Assembly: GCA_942491535.1 (NCBI GenBank)
Contig: CALOBV010000024.1
Span: 310,001 to 374,000 of the forward strand
Source of the DNA: JAUVKT01 sp942491535
Lineage (GTDB): Bacteria > Bacteroidota > Bacteroidia > Bacteroidales > VadinHA17
Direction: 5' to 3'
Length of the DNA stretch: 64,000 nt
The translations under genes were made by a program, and so were the position numbers. The notes under the pieces were generated by a model. It searched no databases. It saw only the letters and a list, made by a program, of their open reading frames with translations, and had not been told where the DNA came from. Each line of letters opens with the position of its first letter. The first letter of the stretch is position 1. Of the stretch, positions 42,553-51,606 are shown one piece after another.

Positions 42553-45191
42553 ATTATCCCATCTGGTATATCCCGAATAGCGGAGGCTCATTGCTAATTG
42601 CAATAATAGCCATACTGCACGTTGTTATTTCTCACCTGGCTGTTGGAGGTGGATTGTTCCTGGTTTTAACAGAACGAAAGGCTCATAAGAATAATGATAG
42701 TAAATTGCTTGCATATGTAAGATCGCATACCTGGTTCTTTCTCTTACTAACTATGGTTTTTGGAGGGGTCTCAGGAGTAGGCATATGGTTTATTATTGGC
42801 CTGGTAAATCCCCCCGGAACATCTTTCCTTATTCATGAATTTGTCTTTGGATGGGCTATTGAATGGGTCTTCTTTATTGGTGAAATAGTTGCCCTGCTTA
42901 TCTATCATTACAGGTGGGATAAGATGAGTCCAAAAAATCATATGATAGTGGGATGGCTATATTTTATTTTTGCCTGGCTCAGCATGGTTGTTATTAATGG
43001 CATCCTGTCGTTTATGCTTAATCCCGGAAAATGGGCAGAAACAGGTAACTTCTGGCATGGATTCTTTAATCCAAACTATTTTCCATCACTAATTTTCAGA
43101 ACATCAATTGCTGTAATTATTGCCGGCATATTTGGCCTGGTTACCGCTGCATACAACAAGGATAAGGATCTTCGCCGGACAATTTTTGCATACTGCGCCA
43201 AGTGGATGTATTTCCCTCTGTTAATACTTGCAGTATCTGGCTTCTTCTACTACTCAACAATAAGCCCTGAATCATATAATAACGTATTTTTCTTTAATCC
43301 CGAAAGCCGGTTCTTTCAACAGGTGATAATTGATGCCAGCATACTGCTCTTTGGTCTGGGTCTTTTTACATTAATCAAATTTAACTGCAGATTACAGAAA
43401 CCCATCATCTTCATTATGGTTGGGATAACCTTTGCATGGATGGGAGGATATGAATATATGAGGGAAATTGCTCGCAAACCCTATGTTATTTACAATACCA
43501 TGTACTCAAATGGAATACGCCCCTCTGATATTAGTTCGATAAATGAGGCAGGGTTTCTTACTTCAGCAAAATGGACCAGTGTAAACGAAATTAACTCAGA
43601 GAACAGGATTACTGCAGGCAAAGAATTATTTAAATTCCAATGTCTTAGCTGCCATACAGAAGATGGATATAATGGTGTAGCCAACAAGATTGACAAACTA
43701 ACTCTGCGTGGGATTGAAGCTCAAATTACAGGAATGGGAAAGGTAAATACTTATATGCCGCCATTTGCGGGTACTTCAGATGAACGAAGTGCTCTTTCCG
43801 AATACCTTTATTTTGAACTCCTGGGGAAAACTTTTACTCCCGATAAACCCTACCAGGCAGAGGGAATAACACATGAAATACCTCCTTTTGATGCTGTTAA
43901 TGATGAGTATGTATTGCTGGTATGGAACGACCTGGGCATGCACTGTATATCAGATGATGAAGCCTACTTCTCATTCCTGCCTCCTGCAAACACCTTCAAT
44001 GCCCAGCTGTTAAAAAGAGGCTCTAAACCACAAATTATTACCGAGGGCGTAAAAATTGAATACGAAGTTGAAGCTCAACATCAAAATAATGGAGATCACT
44101 CCAGGTTCTGGGATTATTCCAAGGTTACTTATGGAGCAGATATTGAAATGGGTATGGGCCTGGCGGGCTTTGGCTTACAGGGAGAAATGCAAGCCGAATC
44201 AGACAGGTTTTTTGCTAAGTGGATTCCCGTTCTGCCCTACAGGGATGACAATAAATATAGTCCCTACCCTATCTTCACTTTTACTGCTACCAACGAGGAA
44301 GGCGAAAAGATTGCAATGACAAAAGCGGTTGCACCTACATCCACAGAGATGGGATGCAGAAACTGCCATGGAGGAGGATGGGCCTGGAATGATGTATCCG
44401 GAGTAGCCCGTGAGACATCAATAAATATACTGTCGGCACACGACAGGTATAATGGGACAACGCTCCTGGAAGATGCCGAGAACGGGACACCCCACTTATG
44501 CCAGTCATGTCATGCAGATCCCGCAGTGGGAGCACCCGGAAAACCGGATGTATTGAATTTTTCTTCTGCTATTCACGGTTTCCATGCAAATTATCTCAGC
44601 GATCAGTATGTTGAGGCCTGTAATATGTGCCACCCATCAAGTGAAGAGGGTAATACTAAATGCATTAGAGGAAGACATTCAGATTTCCTCGACTGCACCA
44701 GCTGTCATGGAACTATTGAAGATCATGCTCTTTCTCTTCTTGCGGGCGAATCGGGGAAAAAAGCAGCCTCTCGCCTGTCCAGTAGTTTAATACCTTATTC
44801 TGTTGCAACAAAGGAAGAGATAATGGGAAGGACGCCATGGCTTATGGAACCCGACTGTAGAGGATGCCATACAAATTTTGATATTAAGAACGATGGTTTT
44901 TTTGGATCATTTAATAAGTGGGCCCCTGAATTCTCTTCTTTATATCGTAACAGAACAGATAATATGGGAATGATGTGCATTTCTTGTCATGGATCAACTC
45001 ATGCTATCTACGGAGCTGTTAACATATACGACAGGCAACGTGATAATATTCAGCCAATACAGTACCAGGGTCTGGCCGGGACTATTGGAACGGCTAATAA
45101 TTGTATGGTTTGTCATAAAAAGAAAATGGATTATAGCGGTCACCACCGTAACCAGGTAAACAGGCCTGTACCTGCTGCTGTTGTAGAATGA
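42549..45191 (+). CDS. CydA-like membrane domain fused to an octaheme cytochrome c
   Basis: The 880-residue fusion has several parts. Residues 1-330 are a CydA-like membrane domain: His24 in AILHVVISHLAVGGG, Glu105 and Glu112 in GWAIEWVFFIGEIV, then YRWDKM like CydA WDRL. At the CydA His186 position there is Arg184 (SLIFRTSIAV), and there is no Q-loop. A monoheme cytochrome c follows (CLSCH at 365, Met ligand in TYMPPFAGT). Next is a soluble domain with WNDLGMHCISDDEAYFSFLP, and a tail with seven CXXCH sites at 603, 651, 691, 716, 770, 810 and 852. Electrons could pass between a periplasmic donor and the membrane hemes. It is coupled to the gene upstream. Confidence 0.85.
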   Translation: MNYPIWYIPNSGGSLLIAIIAILHVVISHLAVGGGLFLVLTERKAHKNNDSKLLAYVRSHTWFFLLLTMVFGGVSGVGIWFIIGLVNPPGTSFLIHEFVFGWAIEWVFFIGEIVALLIYHYRWDKMSPKNHMIVGWLYFIFAWLSMVVINGILSFMLNPGKWAETGNFWHGFFNPNYFPSLIFRTSIAVIIAGIFGLVTAAYNKDKDLRRTIFAYCAKWMYFPLLILAVSGFFYYSTISPESYNNVFFFNPESRFFQQVIIDASILLFGLGLFTLIKFNCRLQKPIIFIMVGITFAWMGGYEYMREIARKPYVIYNTMYSNGIRPSDISSINEAGFLTSAKWTSVNEINSENRITAGKELFKFQCLSCHTEDGYNGVANKIDKLTLRGIEAQITGMGKVNTYMPPFAGTSDERSALSEYLYFELLGKTFTPDKPYQAEGITHEIPPFDAVNDEYVLLVWNDLGMHCISDDEAYFSFLPPANTFNAQLLKRGSKPQIITEGVKIEYEVEAQHQNNGDHSRFWDYSKVTYGADIEMGMGLAGFGLQGEMQAESDRFFAKWIPVLPYRDDNKYSPYPIFTFTATNEEGEKIAMTKAVAPTSTEMGCRNCHGGGWAWNDVSGVARETSINILSAHDRYNGTTLLEDAENGTPHLCQSCHADPAVGAPGKPDVLNFSSAIHGFHANYLSDQYVEACNMCHPSSEEGNTKCIRGRHSDFLDCTSCHGTIEDHALSLLAGESGKKAASRLSSSLIPYSVATKEEIMGRTPWLMEPDCRGCHTNFDIKNDGFFGSFNKWAPEFSSLYRNRTDNMGMMCISCHGSTHAIYGAVNIYDRQRDNIQPIQYQGLAGTIGTANNCMVCHKKKMDYSGHHRNQVNRPVPAAVVE

Positions 45192-45226
45192 TAATTATTT
45201 ATTAACCTGTTTAAATTGAATAAAGA

Positions 45227-46648
45227 ATGAAGCGGATAATACTATTGCTTCTTTTGACTTTTATTCTTGAACTTACGTATTCACATCCATGGAAGCCTGG
45301 ACATTTTGTTATTATAGATACAGATGCAGGGATCGATGATATGAGAGCTATTTCAATGCTTATAGCTTCGAAGGATGTGAAAGTACTAGGGATAATAGTA
45401 TCTGGAGGAGCATTATCTCCTTACGATGGATATAAGAAAGTTAAGAGTATGCTTAACTCCTATCATCACGAAGGGATACCTGTAGCAATGAATTATAATA
45501 TCAGGGGCCATGATATGCCTGTACCGCTTAATCTTAGCTGGGGGATCGAGGAGGGATTGAGTGTTCCCGAAACGAATGGATTTAACAAGTTGTTCAGATC
45601 GCTCTGCGAATCTGGAACTGAAAAGATTAGCTTTATATCTCTTGGCTCGTTAAACTCAATCTCAGAGCTGGTAAATGGAGGTATTCCCGGGACAGAAAGA
45701 ATCAAGGAAATTATTTGGAGTAATAATAGCCTCAGTAAACTAAATGATTTTAATGCCTCAATTGATACAAGATCAGTAAATCGTATTCTTAAAGGAAGTA
45801 TTCCCCTTATAACAGTAGGATACCCGGCGGGAGATTTTTATGACGCCGGCTTCTTTGAAGAACTGAATAATACAGACGGCAGGTATTCAGATAAAATAGC
45901 TGAAATAATCAGTGCCAACCCTGATCTGAAAGATCACAGTTTTGCCGGCTCTGCTGCAGACGAGATGGTTGCTGTTTATCTTCATCGACCCGACCTTTTT
46001 TCCAGCATACCTGCAAGGAACCATACTTTCATGAAACCAGGAGACCTGGATGAACTAAAGAATTCTGCAATTAATATTTTAAGAGGAGGTGTTAAACAGG
46101 GCCACCAGGTAATGAAAGCAATACCACGTGACACATCCTTCTACCAACCCGACATACAGCCCTTTATTTCTGAAATTATAAAGAATCATGGGCTGGAGGA
46201 ATGGGAATGCAGTGTGCTGGCAAATGAAATGCATCGTCACCTGGGAATATATTCAATAATAGGTGTAAAGATGGGAATTCGTGCCCTCGAATATTTTGGT
46301 GCCGGAGTAGACGAATTGGAAATAATCACATATGCCGGGTCTTCCCCTCCTCTCAGTTGTATGAATGACGGTTTACAGGTAAGCACAGGAGCAACTACAG
46401 GACACGGACTATTAACCGTTGACAGTTCGTTGCTTGAAGCATCAGCTGTCTTTAAGCACTATGGGGAAAGGATCAGGATAAGTCTTAGAAAGGATATTGC
46501 CCGGGAAATTTCCGAAGAACTTAAAGAGCTAAGTATTGTAAACGGTTTGGATAGTGATATATACTGGGAGCTGGTAAGACAGAGAGCGATACTCCACTGG
46601 AAGAACCTTAATAAATATGAAATATTTGAAATAGAGGCACTAAACTGA
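45227..46648 (+). CDS. exported nucleoside hydrolase-like protein fused to an FmdE-like domain
   Basis: The 473-residue protein has a signal peptide (MKRIILLLLLTFILELTYS). The N-terminal domain starts like an inosine-uridine hydrolase (VIIDTDAGIDDMRAISMLIA), with the DTD..DD calcium site. The rest of that domain is diverged. The C-terminal 170 residues (from about 310) resemble the FmdE family: HRHLGIYSIIGVKMGIRALE, then PPLSCMNDGLQVSTGATTGH. The FmdE Cys-Pro motif after the His pair is replaced by LGI. FmdE proteins bind metal or act near formylmethanofuran dehydrogenase, but here no such enzyme is present. It starts 35 bases after the octaheme gene, so it may share its transcript. Confidence 0.75.
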   Translation: MKRIILLLLLTFILELTYSHPWKPGHFVIIDTDAGIDDMRAISMLIASKDVKVLGIIVSGGALSPYDGYKKVKSMLNSYHHEGIPVAMNYNIRGHDMPVPLNLSWGIEEGLSVPETNGFNKLFRSLCESGTEKISFISLGSLNSISELVNGGIPGTERIKEIIWSNNSLSKLNDFNASIDTRSVNRILKGSIPLITVGYPAGDFYDAGFFEELNNTDGRYSDKIAEIISANPDLKDHSFAGSAADEMVAVYLHRPDLFSSIPARNHTFMKPGDLDELKNSAINILRGGVKQGHQVMKAIPRDTSFYQPDIQPFISEIIKNHGLEEWECSVLANEMHRHLGIYSIIGVKMGIRALEYFGAGVDELEIITYAGSSPPLSCMNDGLQVSTGATTGHGLLTVDSSLLEASAVFKHYGERIRISLRKDIAREISEELKELSIVNGLDSDIYWELVRQRAILHWKNLNKYEIFEIEALN

Positions 46649-46654
46649 CATCAT

Positions 46655-47494
46655 CTATATCTCTGTTAGCTTAAGCAATCTATCTTCCCTTATTCCCCTG
46701 GGTGTATCCTTAAGAGTACAACATTCTACATTTAAGTCATGCTCAAAGAAGAGAATATATCCCTTATCAAGACTTTCTTTTAAAATTGATTCCTTCTCTT
46801 CGATTGTTGCAAGCTGGTCAATATCATAACTCATATTCCACAATAATGGGATATGTGCAACTGTAGGTATAAGATCAGCCGCAAAAATCACTTTCGTGTC
46901 TTTGTAATCAATTAAGGGTAATATCTGTCCCGGTGTATGCCCATTAACAATCCTGATAGAGATTCCTTTGAATAGTTCACCCTCATCATCTGCAAATCTT
47001 AAATGACCACTGTCCATCATGGGCAATAAATTATCTTCAGGATATGCGCTTGCTTCCCTTATATTAGGATTAATAGCCCACTCCCATTGCCTTCTGCTAA
47101 CCCAGTAATCAGCATTTGGGAAGGTAAGCTCAAAACCCGATCCTGTTTTACTTCTTTTTACTCCCCCGCCACAATGATCTGCATGGAGGTGGGTAAGTAT
47201 TACGTCAGTTACATCCTCAGGATTATAGCCAGCCTTTTTTATCCCGTCAAAAAGTCCGTCGCCTCCGTATTGATATGTATGCCTGAAATACTTCTCGCTC
47301 TGTTTATCCCCGTAGCCATTGTCAACCAGAACTATTTTTTCGCCATTATCGATTAATACAGATCGCAAAGCCATACTTATCAGGTTATTATCGTCTGCCG
47401 GGTATTTATGAATCCATAATGACTTTGGGATAACTCCAAACATGGCGCCTCCATCAACTTTGAAATTGGAAATATGTACAGGTAATATTTTCAT
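46655..47494 (-). CDS. MBL-fold metallohydrolase
   Basis: The start at MKILPVHISNFKVDGGAMFG is preferred over one seven codons upstream because it gives the usual N-terminus. The 279-residue protein has VILTHLHADHCGGGV (two-metal site), a later Asp in FAADLIPTVAHIP, and FFEHDLNVECCTL with the last His. It belongs to the broad hydrolase group with lactonases and AttM-like enzymes. The substrate is unknown. It converges with the fusion gene above, six bases apart. Confidence 0.85.
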   Translation of the reverse strand: MKILPVHISNFKVDGGAMFGVIPKSLWIHKYPADDNNLISMALRSVLIDNGEKIVLVDNGYGDKQSEKYFRHTYQYGGDGLFDGIKKAGYNPEDVTDVILTHLHADHCGGGVKRSKTGSGFELTFPNADYWVSRRQWEWAINPNIREASAYPEDNLLPMMDSGHLRFADDEGELFKGISIRIVNGHTPGQILPLIDYKDTKVIFAADLIPTVAHIPLLWNMSYDIDQLATIEEKESILKESLDKGYILFFEHDLNVECCTLKDTPRGIREDRLLKLTEI

Positions 47495-47570
47495 ATTAAT
47501 TATCTTTAGACACAAATATATTAAAAGGTTGAGAAAGTTTTGAAAATTGAGTTTAAAAGGTTTAATAGCT

Positions 47571-47612
47571 GTTTAACAGCTCAACGATTTAACAGTTCAA
47601 CAATTTAACAAA
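47571..47612. repeat. 16-base tandem repeat upstream of the Mpl-type gene
   Basis: TTTAACAGCTCAACGA, TTTAACAGTTCAACAA and a partial TTTAACAAAA, just before the ATG at 47617. The repeat therefore forms the 5'UTR. Confidence 0.8.
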
Positions 47613-47616
47613 AATA

Positions 47617-48981
47617 ATGAGAATCCACTTTATTGCAATTGGAGGTGCGGTGATGCATAACCTGGCTCTTGCGCTTCATAATAAGGGAAATATTGTTAGC
47701 GGATCTGATGATGAAATATTTGAGCCCTCCAGGTCTCGGCTCGAGAAAGCAGGTTTGCTACCTGATAAACCTGGATGGAACCCTGATTTAATTAACGATG
47801 AAATAGATGTGCTTATTCTGGGCATGCACGCCAGGGAAGATAACCCGGAGTTAAAAAAAGCCCGCGAATTAAACCTGGATATCAAATCTTTTCCGGAATT
47901 CCTATACCAGGAAACTAAAAATAAACTGAGGATAGTTATTGGTGGCAGTCATGGTAAAACAACCATAACCTCTATGATTATGCATGTACTGAAATCATCA
48001 GGTATAAGGTTTGATTATATGGTTGGGTCTATGATTGAGGGATTTGATACCATGGTAGGATTTGATGATAAGTCTGAGATAGCGGTTTTTGAAGGCGACG
48101 AATATCTTACTTCGACTCTTGACAGGCGACCCAAGTTCCACCTCTACAAACCCGATATTGCTGTGATATCAGGAATTGCCTGGGATCATATAAATGTATT
48201 CCCTGAATTTGAAACCTACGTGGAACAATTCAGGATATTTACAGATATGATTAGCCAGGGGGGTACACTGATTTACTTTGAAAATGATGAAAATATAAGC
48301 TCGATCGTCGAGCATTCACGTAACGACATAATAAAGATTCCCTATTCAACGCATAAGTACATTAATGGTGATGATGGCTGTACCATCTTACATAATAACA
48401 AAAAGCACCATTTAAATATTTTTGGCAAGCACAATATGCAAAACCTTAATGCAGCAAGAAGGGTCTGCGAATGCATTGGCATACAGATGGATGATTTTCT
48501 GGATGCGATCTCTGATTTCAGGGGATCGGCCAGGAGATTACAACTAATTAGAAAAAATGAAAAGGCTGCCTTTTATCTGGATTTTGCACACGCGCCATCC
48601 AAGGTCAAAGCAAGTGTTTCTGCCATTGCTGAAAGATATCCTGATCATAAAAAGATATGTTGCTTTGAGCTTCATACCTTTAGCAGCCTGAATCATGATT
48701 TCCTTAAAGAATACAGAGATTGTCTTAAAGATTCAGATATAGGATATATCTATTATAATCCTGAGGTCCTGAAACACAAAAATCTCGACCCCTTATCCAC
48801 AGACTACGTAACAGAAATGTTCGGTTGCGGTGCAACTAAAGTTTTTGACGACTCCCGTAAGCTAATTTCATTGCTGGAAGAAGAAAAACCGGATAGAGTA
48901 GTATATTTGTTTATGAGTTCAGGCAATTTCAACGGAACTGATTTAAGTGCACTTTCGGAAAGCCTGGTCTTAGATAATTAA
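47617..48981 (+). CDS. mpl: Mur ligase family protein, Mpl-type (UDP-MurNAc:tripeptide ligase)
   Basis: The 454-residue Mur ligase fold protein resembles Mpl, which reattaches recycled murein tripeptide to UDP-N-acetylmuramate. The N-terminal Rossmann domain starts MRIHFIAIGGAVMHNLALAL. The ATP loop is IGGSHGKTTITSMIMHVL. VFEGDEYLTSTLDRRPKF, then AWDHINVFPEFETY, fit the central domain. The C-terminal FYLDFAHAPSKVKASVSA is typical of Mpl rather than MurC. The 5'UTR is a tandem repeat. The gene is single, followed 18 bases later by zupT on the same strand. Confidence 0.87.
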   Translation: MRIHFIAIGGAVMHNLALALHNKGNIVSGSDDEIFEPSRSRLEKAGLLPDKPGWNPDLINDEIDVLILGMHAREDNPELKKARELNLDIKSFPEFLYQETKNKLRIVIGGSHGKTTITSMIMHVLKSSGIRFDYMVGSMIEGFDTMVGFDDKSEIAVFEGDEYLTSTLDRRPKFHLYKPDIAVISGIAWDHINVFPEFETYVEQFRIFTDMISQGGTLIYFENDENISSIVEHSRNDIIKIPYSTHKYINGDDGCTILHNNKKHHLNIFGKHNMQNLNAARRVCECIGIQMDDFLDAISDFRGSARRLQLIRKNEKAAFYLDFAHAPSKVKASVSAIAERYPDHKKICCFELHTFSSLNHDFLKEYRDCLKDSDIGYIYYNPEVLKHKNLDPLSTDYVTEMFGCGATKVFDDSRKLISLLEEEKPDRVVYLFMSSGNFNGTDLSALSESLVLDN

Positions 48982-48999
48982 TAAATACATTTTTGGTTT

Positions 49000-49800
49000 A
49001 TGGAACTTTCACCGGTTGTATATGCTTTTTTGCTGACCTTATTTGCGGGCTTATCTACTGGTATTGGAAGTGCTCTGGCGTTCTTTACTAAAAAAACCAA
49101 CACAAAATTTTTATCTGTCAGTCTTGGTTTCTCGGCAGGAGTAATGATATATGTATCCTTTGTTGAGATCCTGGCAAAAGCTAATAGTTCGCTATCTGAG
49201 TTTATGGGCGATGTTAAAGGGGGATGGGTAACAATTGCCTCATTCTTTGGAGGAATACTGTTTATTGCCCTGATAGATAAACTAATACCCTCGGTCGAAA
49301 ACCCACATGAGATAAAGAAGGTTGAAGACATGGGAAAGAAGAACTCCGATAGCAAACTGATGAGAATGGGCTTATTTACAGCCCTGGCTATTGGGATCCA
49401 CAACTTCCCCGAAGGTCTGGCTACGTTTATTGCAGCCCTGGATGATCTCGAACTGGGTATAGCCATTGCTGTTGCAATAGCAATCCACAATATCCCTGAA
49501 GGTATTGCCGTATCAGTACCGGTCTACTTTGCCACAGGAAGCCGCAAGAAAGCCTTTGCACTCTCTTTCCTCAGCGGGCTGGCCGAACCCATAGGAGCCA
49601 TTGTTGGATATTTGCTGCTTATGCCATTTATGAACGATATGGTATTTGGAATTCTTTTTGCTTCTGTAGCAGGGATTATGGTATTTATTTCGCTGGATGA
49701 GCTTCTTCCGGCCGCAAGAGAATACGGAGAACATCATTTATCAATATACGGACTTCTTGCAGGTATGGCAGTTATGGCACTCAGCCTTCAACTACTTTAA
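49000..49800 (+). CDS. zupT: ZIP-family zinc transporter ZupT
   Basis: The 266-residue ZIP permease imports zinc and other divalent metals. It has eight membrane helices. The metal-binding helices carry AIGIHNFPEGLATFIAAL and IAIAIHNIPEGIAVSVP, with both HNxPEG motifs intact. The C-terminal ISLDELLPAAREYGEHH is also typical. The spacing to the Mpl-type gene allows cotranscription. Confidence 0.94.
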   Translation: MELSPVVYAFLLTLFAGLSTGIGSALAFFTKKTNTKFLSVSLGFSAGVMIYVSFVEILAKANSSLSEFMGDVKGGWVTIASFFGGILFIALIDKLIPSVENPHEIKKVEDMGKKNSDSKLMRMGLFTALAIGIHNFPEGLATFIAALDDLELGIAIAVAIAIHNIPEGIAVSVPVYFATGSRKKAFALSFLSGLAEPIGAIVGYLLLMPFMNDMVFGILFASVAGIMVFISLDELLPAAREYGEHHLSIYGLLAGMAVMALSLQLL

Positions 49801-49816
49801 AATGGTGTTTTTTTCT

Positions 49817-49848
49817 TTTGAAAAAGCAACTTTTTATATTTAGTTTTG
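49817..49848 (+). promoter_or_regulatory. Bacteroidota-type promoter of the beta-barrel gene
   Basis: TTTG at 49817-49820, a 20-base spacer, and TAGTTTTG at 49841-49848 match both consensus boxes. The start codon is 33 bases further down. Confidence 0.78.
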
Positions 49849-49881
49849 TCACTCCAAATAAACAGATAAAACAAAAATGTT

Positions 49882-50340
49882 ATGAAAAGAATATTATTAG
49901 CAATCATATTGATCTCAGGATTAGGATTAGCTGTTAACGCACAGGATTACAGGACTGGCGCCGGCTTAAGATTTGGCTATCCATACGGAATAACAGTTAA
50001 GCATTTTCTGAATGAAACAAATGCAGTTGAAGGTATCCTTGCAGGAAGCTACGGAGGATTTGTTATTACAGGCTTATATGAGAATGAACACTGGACAGGA
50101 TGGTATCCGGGCATTAACTGGTACTGGGGTTTTGGAGCCCACCTGGGCTTCTGGGACAGCAATCCATGGGTATCGGGTGATGGAGGCGGAGTACTGGGTG
50201 CTGATTTTGTTATTGGCCTGGAATATACTTTTGATGAAGTTCCTATTGGCTTAGCACTGGATATTATCCCAACCATAAATCTAATTGGTGGTAATGGATG
50301 GGCGCCCCAATCAGCGCTTTCGATAAGATATGTATTCTAG
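49882..50340 (+). CDS. small outer-membrane beta-barrel protein, function unknown
   Basis: The 152-residue protein has a Sec signal peptide (MKRILLAIILISGLGLAVNA, cleaved before QDY). The mature part is rich in Gly, Trp and Tyr with alternating strand patterns (GAGLRFGYPYGITVKHFL, GYFxx-like turns, ALSIRYVF at the C-terminus ending in Phe). This suggests a small eight-stranded barrel. The family is not recognised further. It has its own strong promoter and is followed by tRNA-Glu. Confidence 0.72.
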   Translation: MKRILLAIILISGLGLAVNAQDYRTGAGLRFGYPYGITVKHFLNETNAVEGILAGSYGGFVITGLYENEHWTGWYPGINWYWGFGAHLGFWDSNPWVSGDGGGVLGADFVIGLEYTFDEVPIGLALDIIPTINLIGGNGWAPQSALSIRYVF

Positions 50341-50397
50341 ATCAGGTTCAGATCAATCGGTCAGGTATTTATGATGTTCTTAATTTTTCAATAAAGA

Positions 50398-50429
50398 TTT
50401 GGACGTTTAAAAAAATAATATTTTCTTTG
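50398..50429 (+). promoter_or_regulatory. promoter of tRNA-Glu and rpsT
   Basis: TTTG at 50398-50401, then 20 bases, then TTTCTTTG at 50422-50429. One base departs from TAnnTTTG. The tRNA starts 23 bases on. Confidence 0.6.
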
Positions 50430-50452
50430 CATGCGCAAATTTAGACAATAAT

Positions 50453-50524
50453 GGTCCGTTCGTCTAGGGGTTAGGACGCCAGGTTTTCATCCTGGTAACA
50501 GGGGTTCGATTCCCCTACGGACTA
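50453..50524 (+). tRNA. tRNA-Glu (TTC)
   Basis: Acceptor GGTCCGT/ACGGACT with a G-T first pair, anticodon stem CCAGG/CCTGG around TTTTCAT (anticodon TTC), and T stem AGGGG/CCCCT. CCA is not encoded. It lies 37 bases before rpsT and is probably cotranscribed with it. Confidence 0.95.
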
Positions 50525-50561
50525 CAAAATATTTAGATCGGATTAACAGAGAGAAAAAATA

Positions 50562-50813
50562 ATGGCAAATCATCTATCGTCAAAGAAAAGAATCAGGCAG
50601 ACTGAAGAGCGTAAAGTTCACAACAGGTATTTCGCCAGAACTATGCGTAATGCAGTCAGGGATCTTCGCAACACAACCAATAAAGAAGAAGCCACTACTC
50701 TCTTCCCAAAGGTTAGCTCTATGATTGACAAGCTTGCAAAAACAAACATTATTCATAAGAATAAAGCTGCAAACCTTAAATCATCTCTGGCAAAGCACGT
50801 AGAGAGTCTTTAA
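50562..50813 (+). CDS. rpsT: 30S ribosomal protein S20
   Basis: The 83-residue basic protein has the full S20 pattern: MANHLSSKKRIRQTEERKVH at the N-terminus, then RNTTNKEEATTLFPKVSSMI and IHKNKAANLKSSLAKHV. S20 binds 16S rRNA early in small-subunit assembly. The gene follows tRNA-Glu closely and has its own terminator. Confidence 0.96.
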   Translation: MANHLSSKKRIRQTEERKVHNRYFARTMRNAVRDLRNTTNKEEATTLFPKVSSMIDKLAKTNIIHKNKAANLKSSLAKHVESL

Positions 50814-50832
50814 TTTAAACGCATTATATAAT

Positions 50833-50868
50833 GATCCCGGTCGTTTTCGATCGGGATTTTTTTTATCC
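50833..50868 (+). terminator. rho-independent terminator of rpsT
   Basis: The stem ATCCCGGTCG/CGATCGGGAT with loop TTTT is followed by eight T. It begins 20 bases after the rpsT stop. Confidence 0.92.
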
Positions 50869-50915
50869 CTTCCCAGATTTTAACTATCTTGTAGTTGGAA
50901 TAAATATAATGCTGC

Positions 50916-51599
50916 ATGTCCTTAACCATTAAAGAGTGGGCCGTTGAAGACAGGCCCAGAGAAAAAATTCTATATAAGGGAATCTTTGCATTAAGTGATG
51001 CAGAACTTATAGCAATCCTGATTGGATCAGGAAATAGTAATCAATCTGCTGTTGACCTTGCAAGAGACGTACTTAAACTGGCCGATAATAATCTTAATAA
51101 GCTGGGAAAGCTAGGCATTGATGATCTTCAAAAGCTAAAAGGAATAGGCAAGGCCAAGGCAATAAATATACTGGCTGCACTGGAATTGGGCAGAAGACGA
51201 AAAGCATCAGAAATAAATGATGAAAATATAATAAGGTCGAGTAATGATGTTTATACAATCTTCAACCCCCTGCTCGCGGATCTTAAATATGAAGAATTCT
51301 GGTTAATATACCTGAACAGATCAAACAGGGTAATAAGCAGGTTAAAAATCAGCCAGGGTGGAATAAGCGGCACCATAACAGATGTACGCCTTATTATGAA
51401 GAAGGCACTTGAGCTTCTTGCATCATCGATCATTATATGCCATAATCATCCATCTGGAAACAAGGAGCCAAGCGAGGCAGATAAGAGAATTACTGCAAAG
51501 ATAAAAGAAGCCTCATCCTATTTTGATATCTCCCTCCTCGATCACCTTATCATTACCGATAATGGCTACTACAGCTTTGCCGATAATGGGATTCTCTAA
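50916..51599 (+). CDS. radC: DNA repair/JAMM protein RadC
   Basis: The 227-residue protein has a helix-hairpin-helix (GIDDLQKLKGIGKAKAINIL) and the JAMM metal motif SSIIICHNHPSGNKEPSEAD. The C-terminal LLDHLIITDNGYYSFADNGI is complete. RadC was linked to repair, but its exact activity is unsettled, and JAMM proteins often sit in mobile DNA. The stop is followed at once by the DUF559 repeat array. Confidence 0.92.
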   Translation: MSLTIKEWAVEDRPREKILYKGIFALSDAELIAILIGSGNSNQSAVDLARDVLKLADNNLNKLGKLGIDDLQKLKGIGKAKAINILAALELGRRRKASEINDENIIRSSNDVYTIFNPLLADLKYEEFWLIYLNRSNRVISRLKISQGGISGTITDVRLIMKKALELLASSIIICHNHPSGNKEPSEADKRITAKIKEASSYFDISLLDHLIITDNGYYSFADNGIL

Positions 51600-51606
51600 A
51601 ATAAAG

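Noticed and set aside
42549..43540. Ordinary cytochrome bd oxidase subunit I
   Set aside because: The Q-loop and the His186-equivalent are missing, and the partner gene is a CydA-type paralogue and not CydB.
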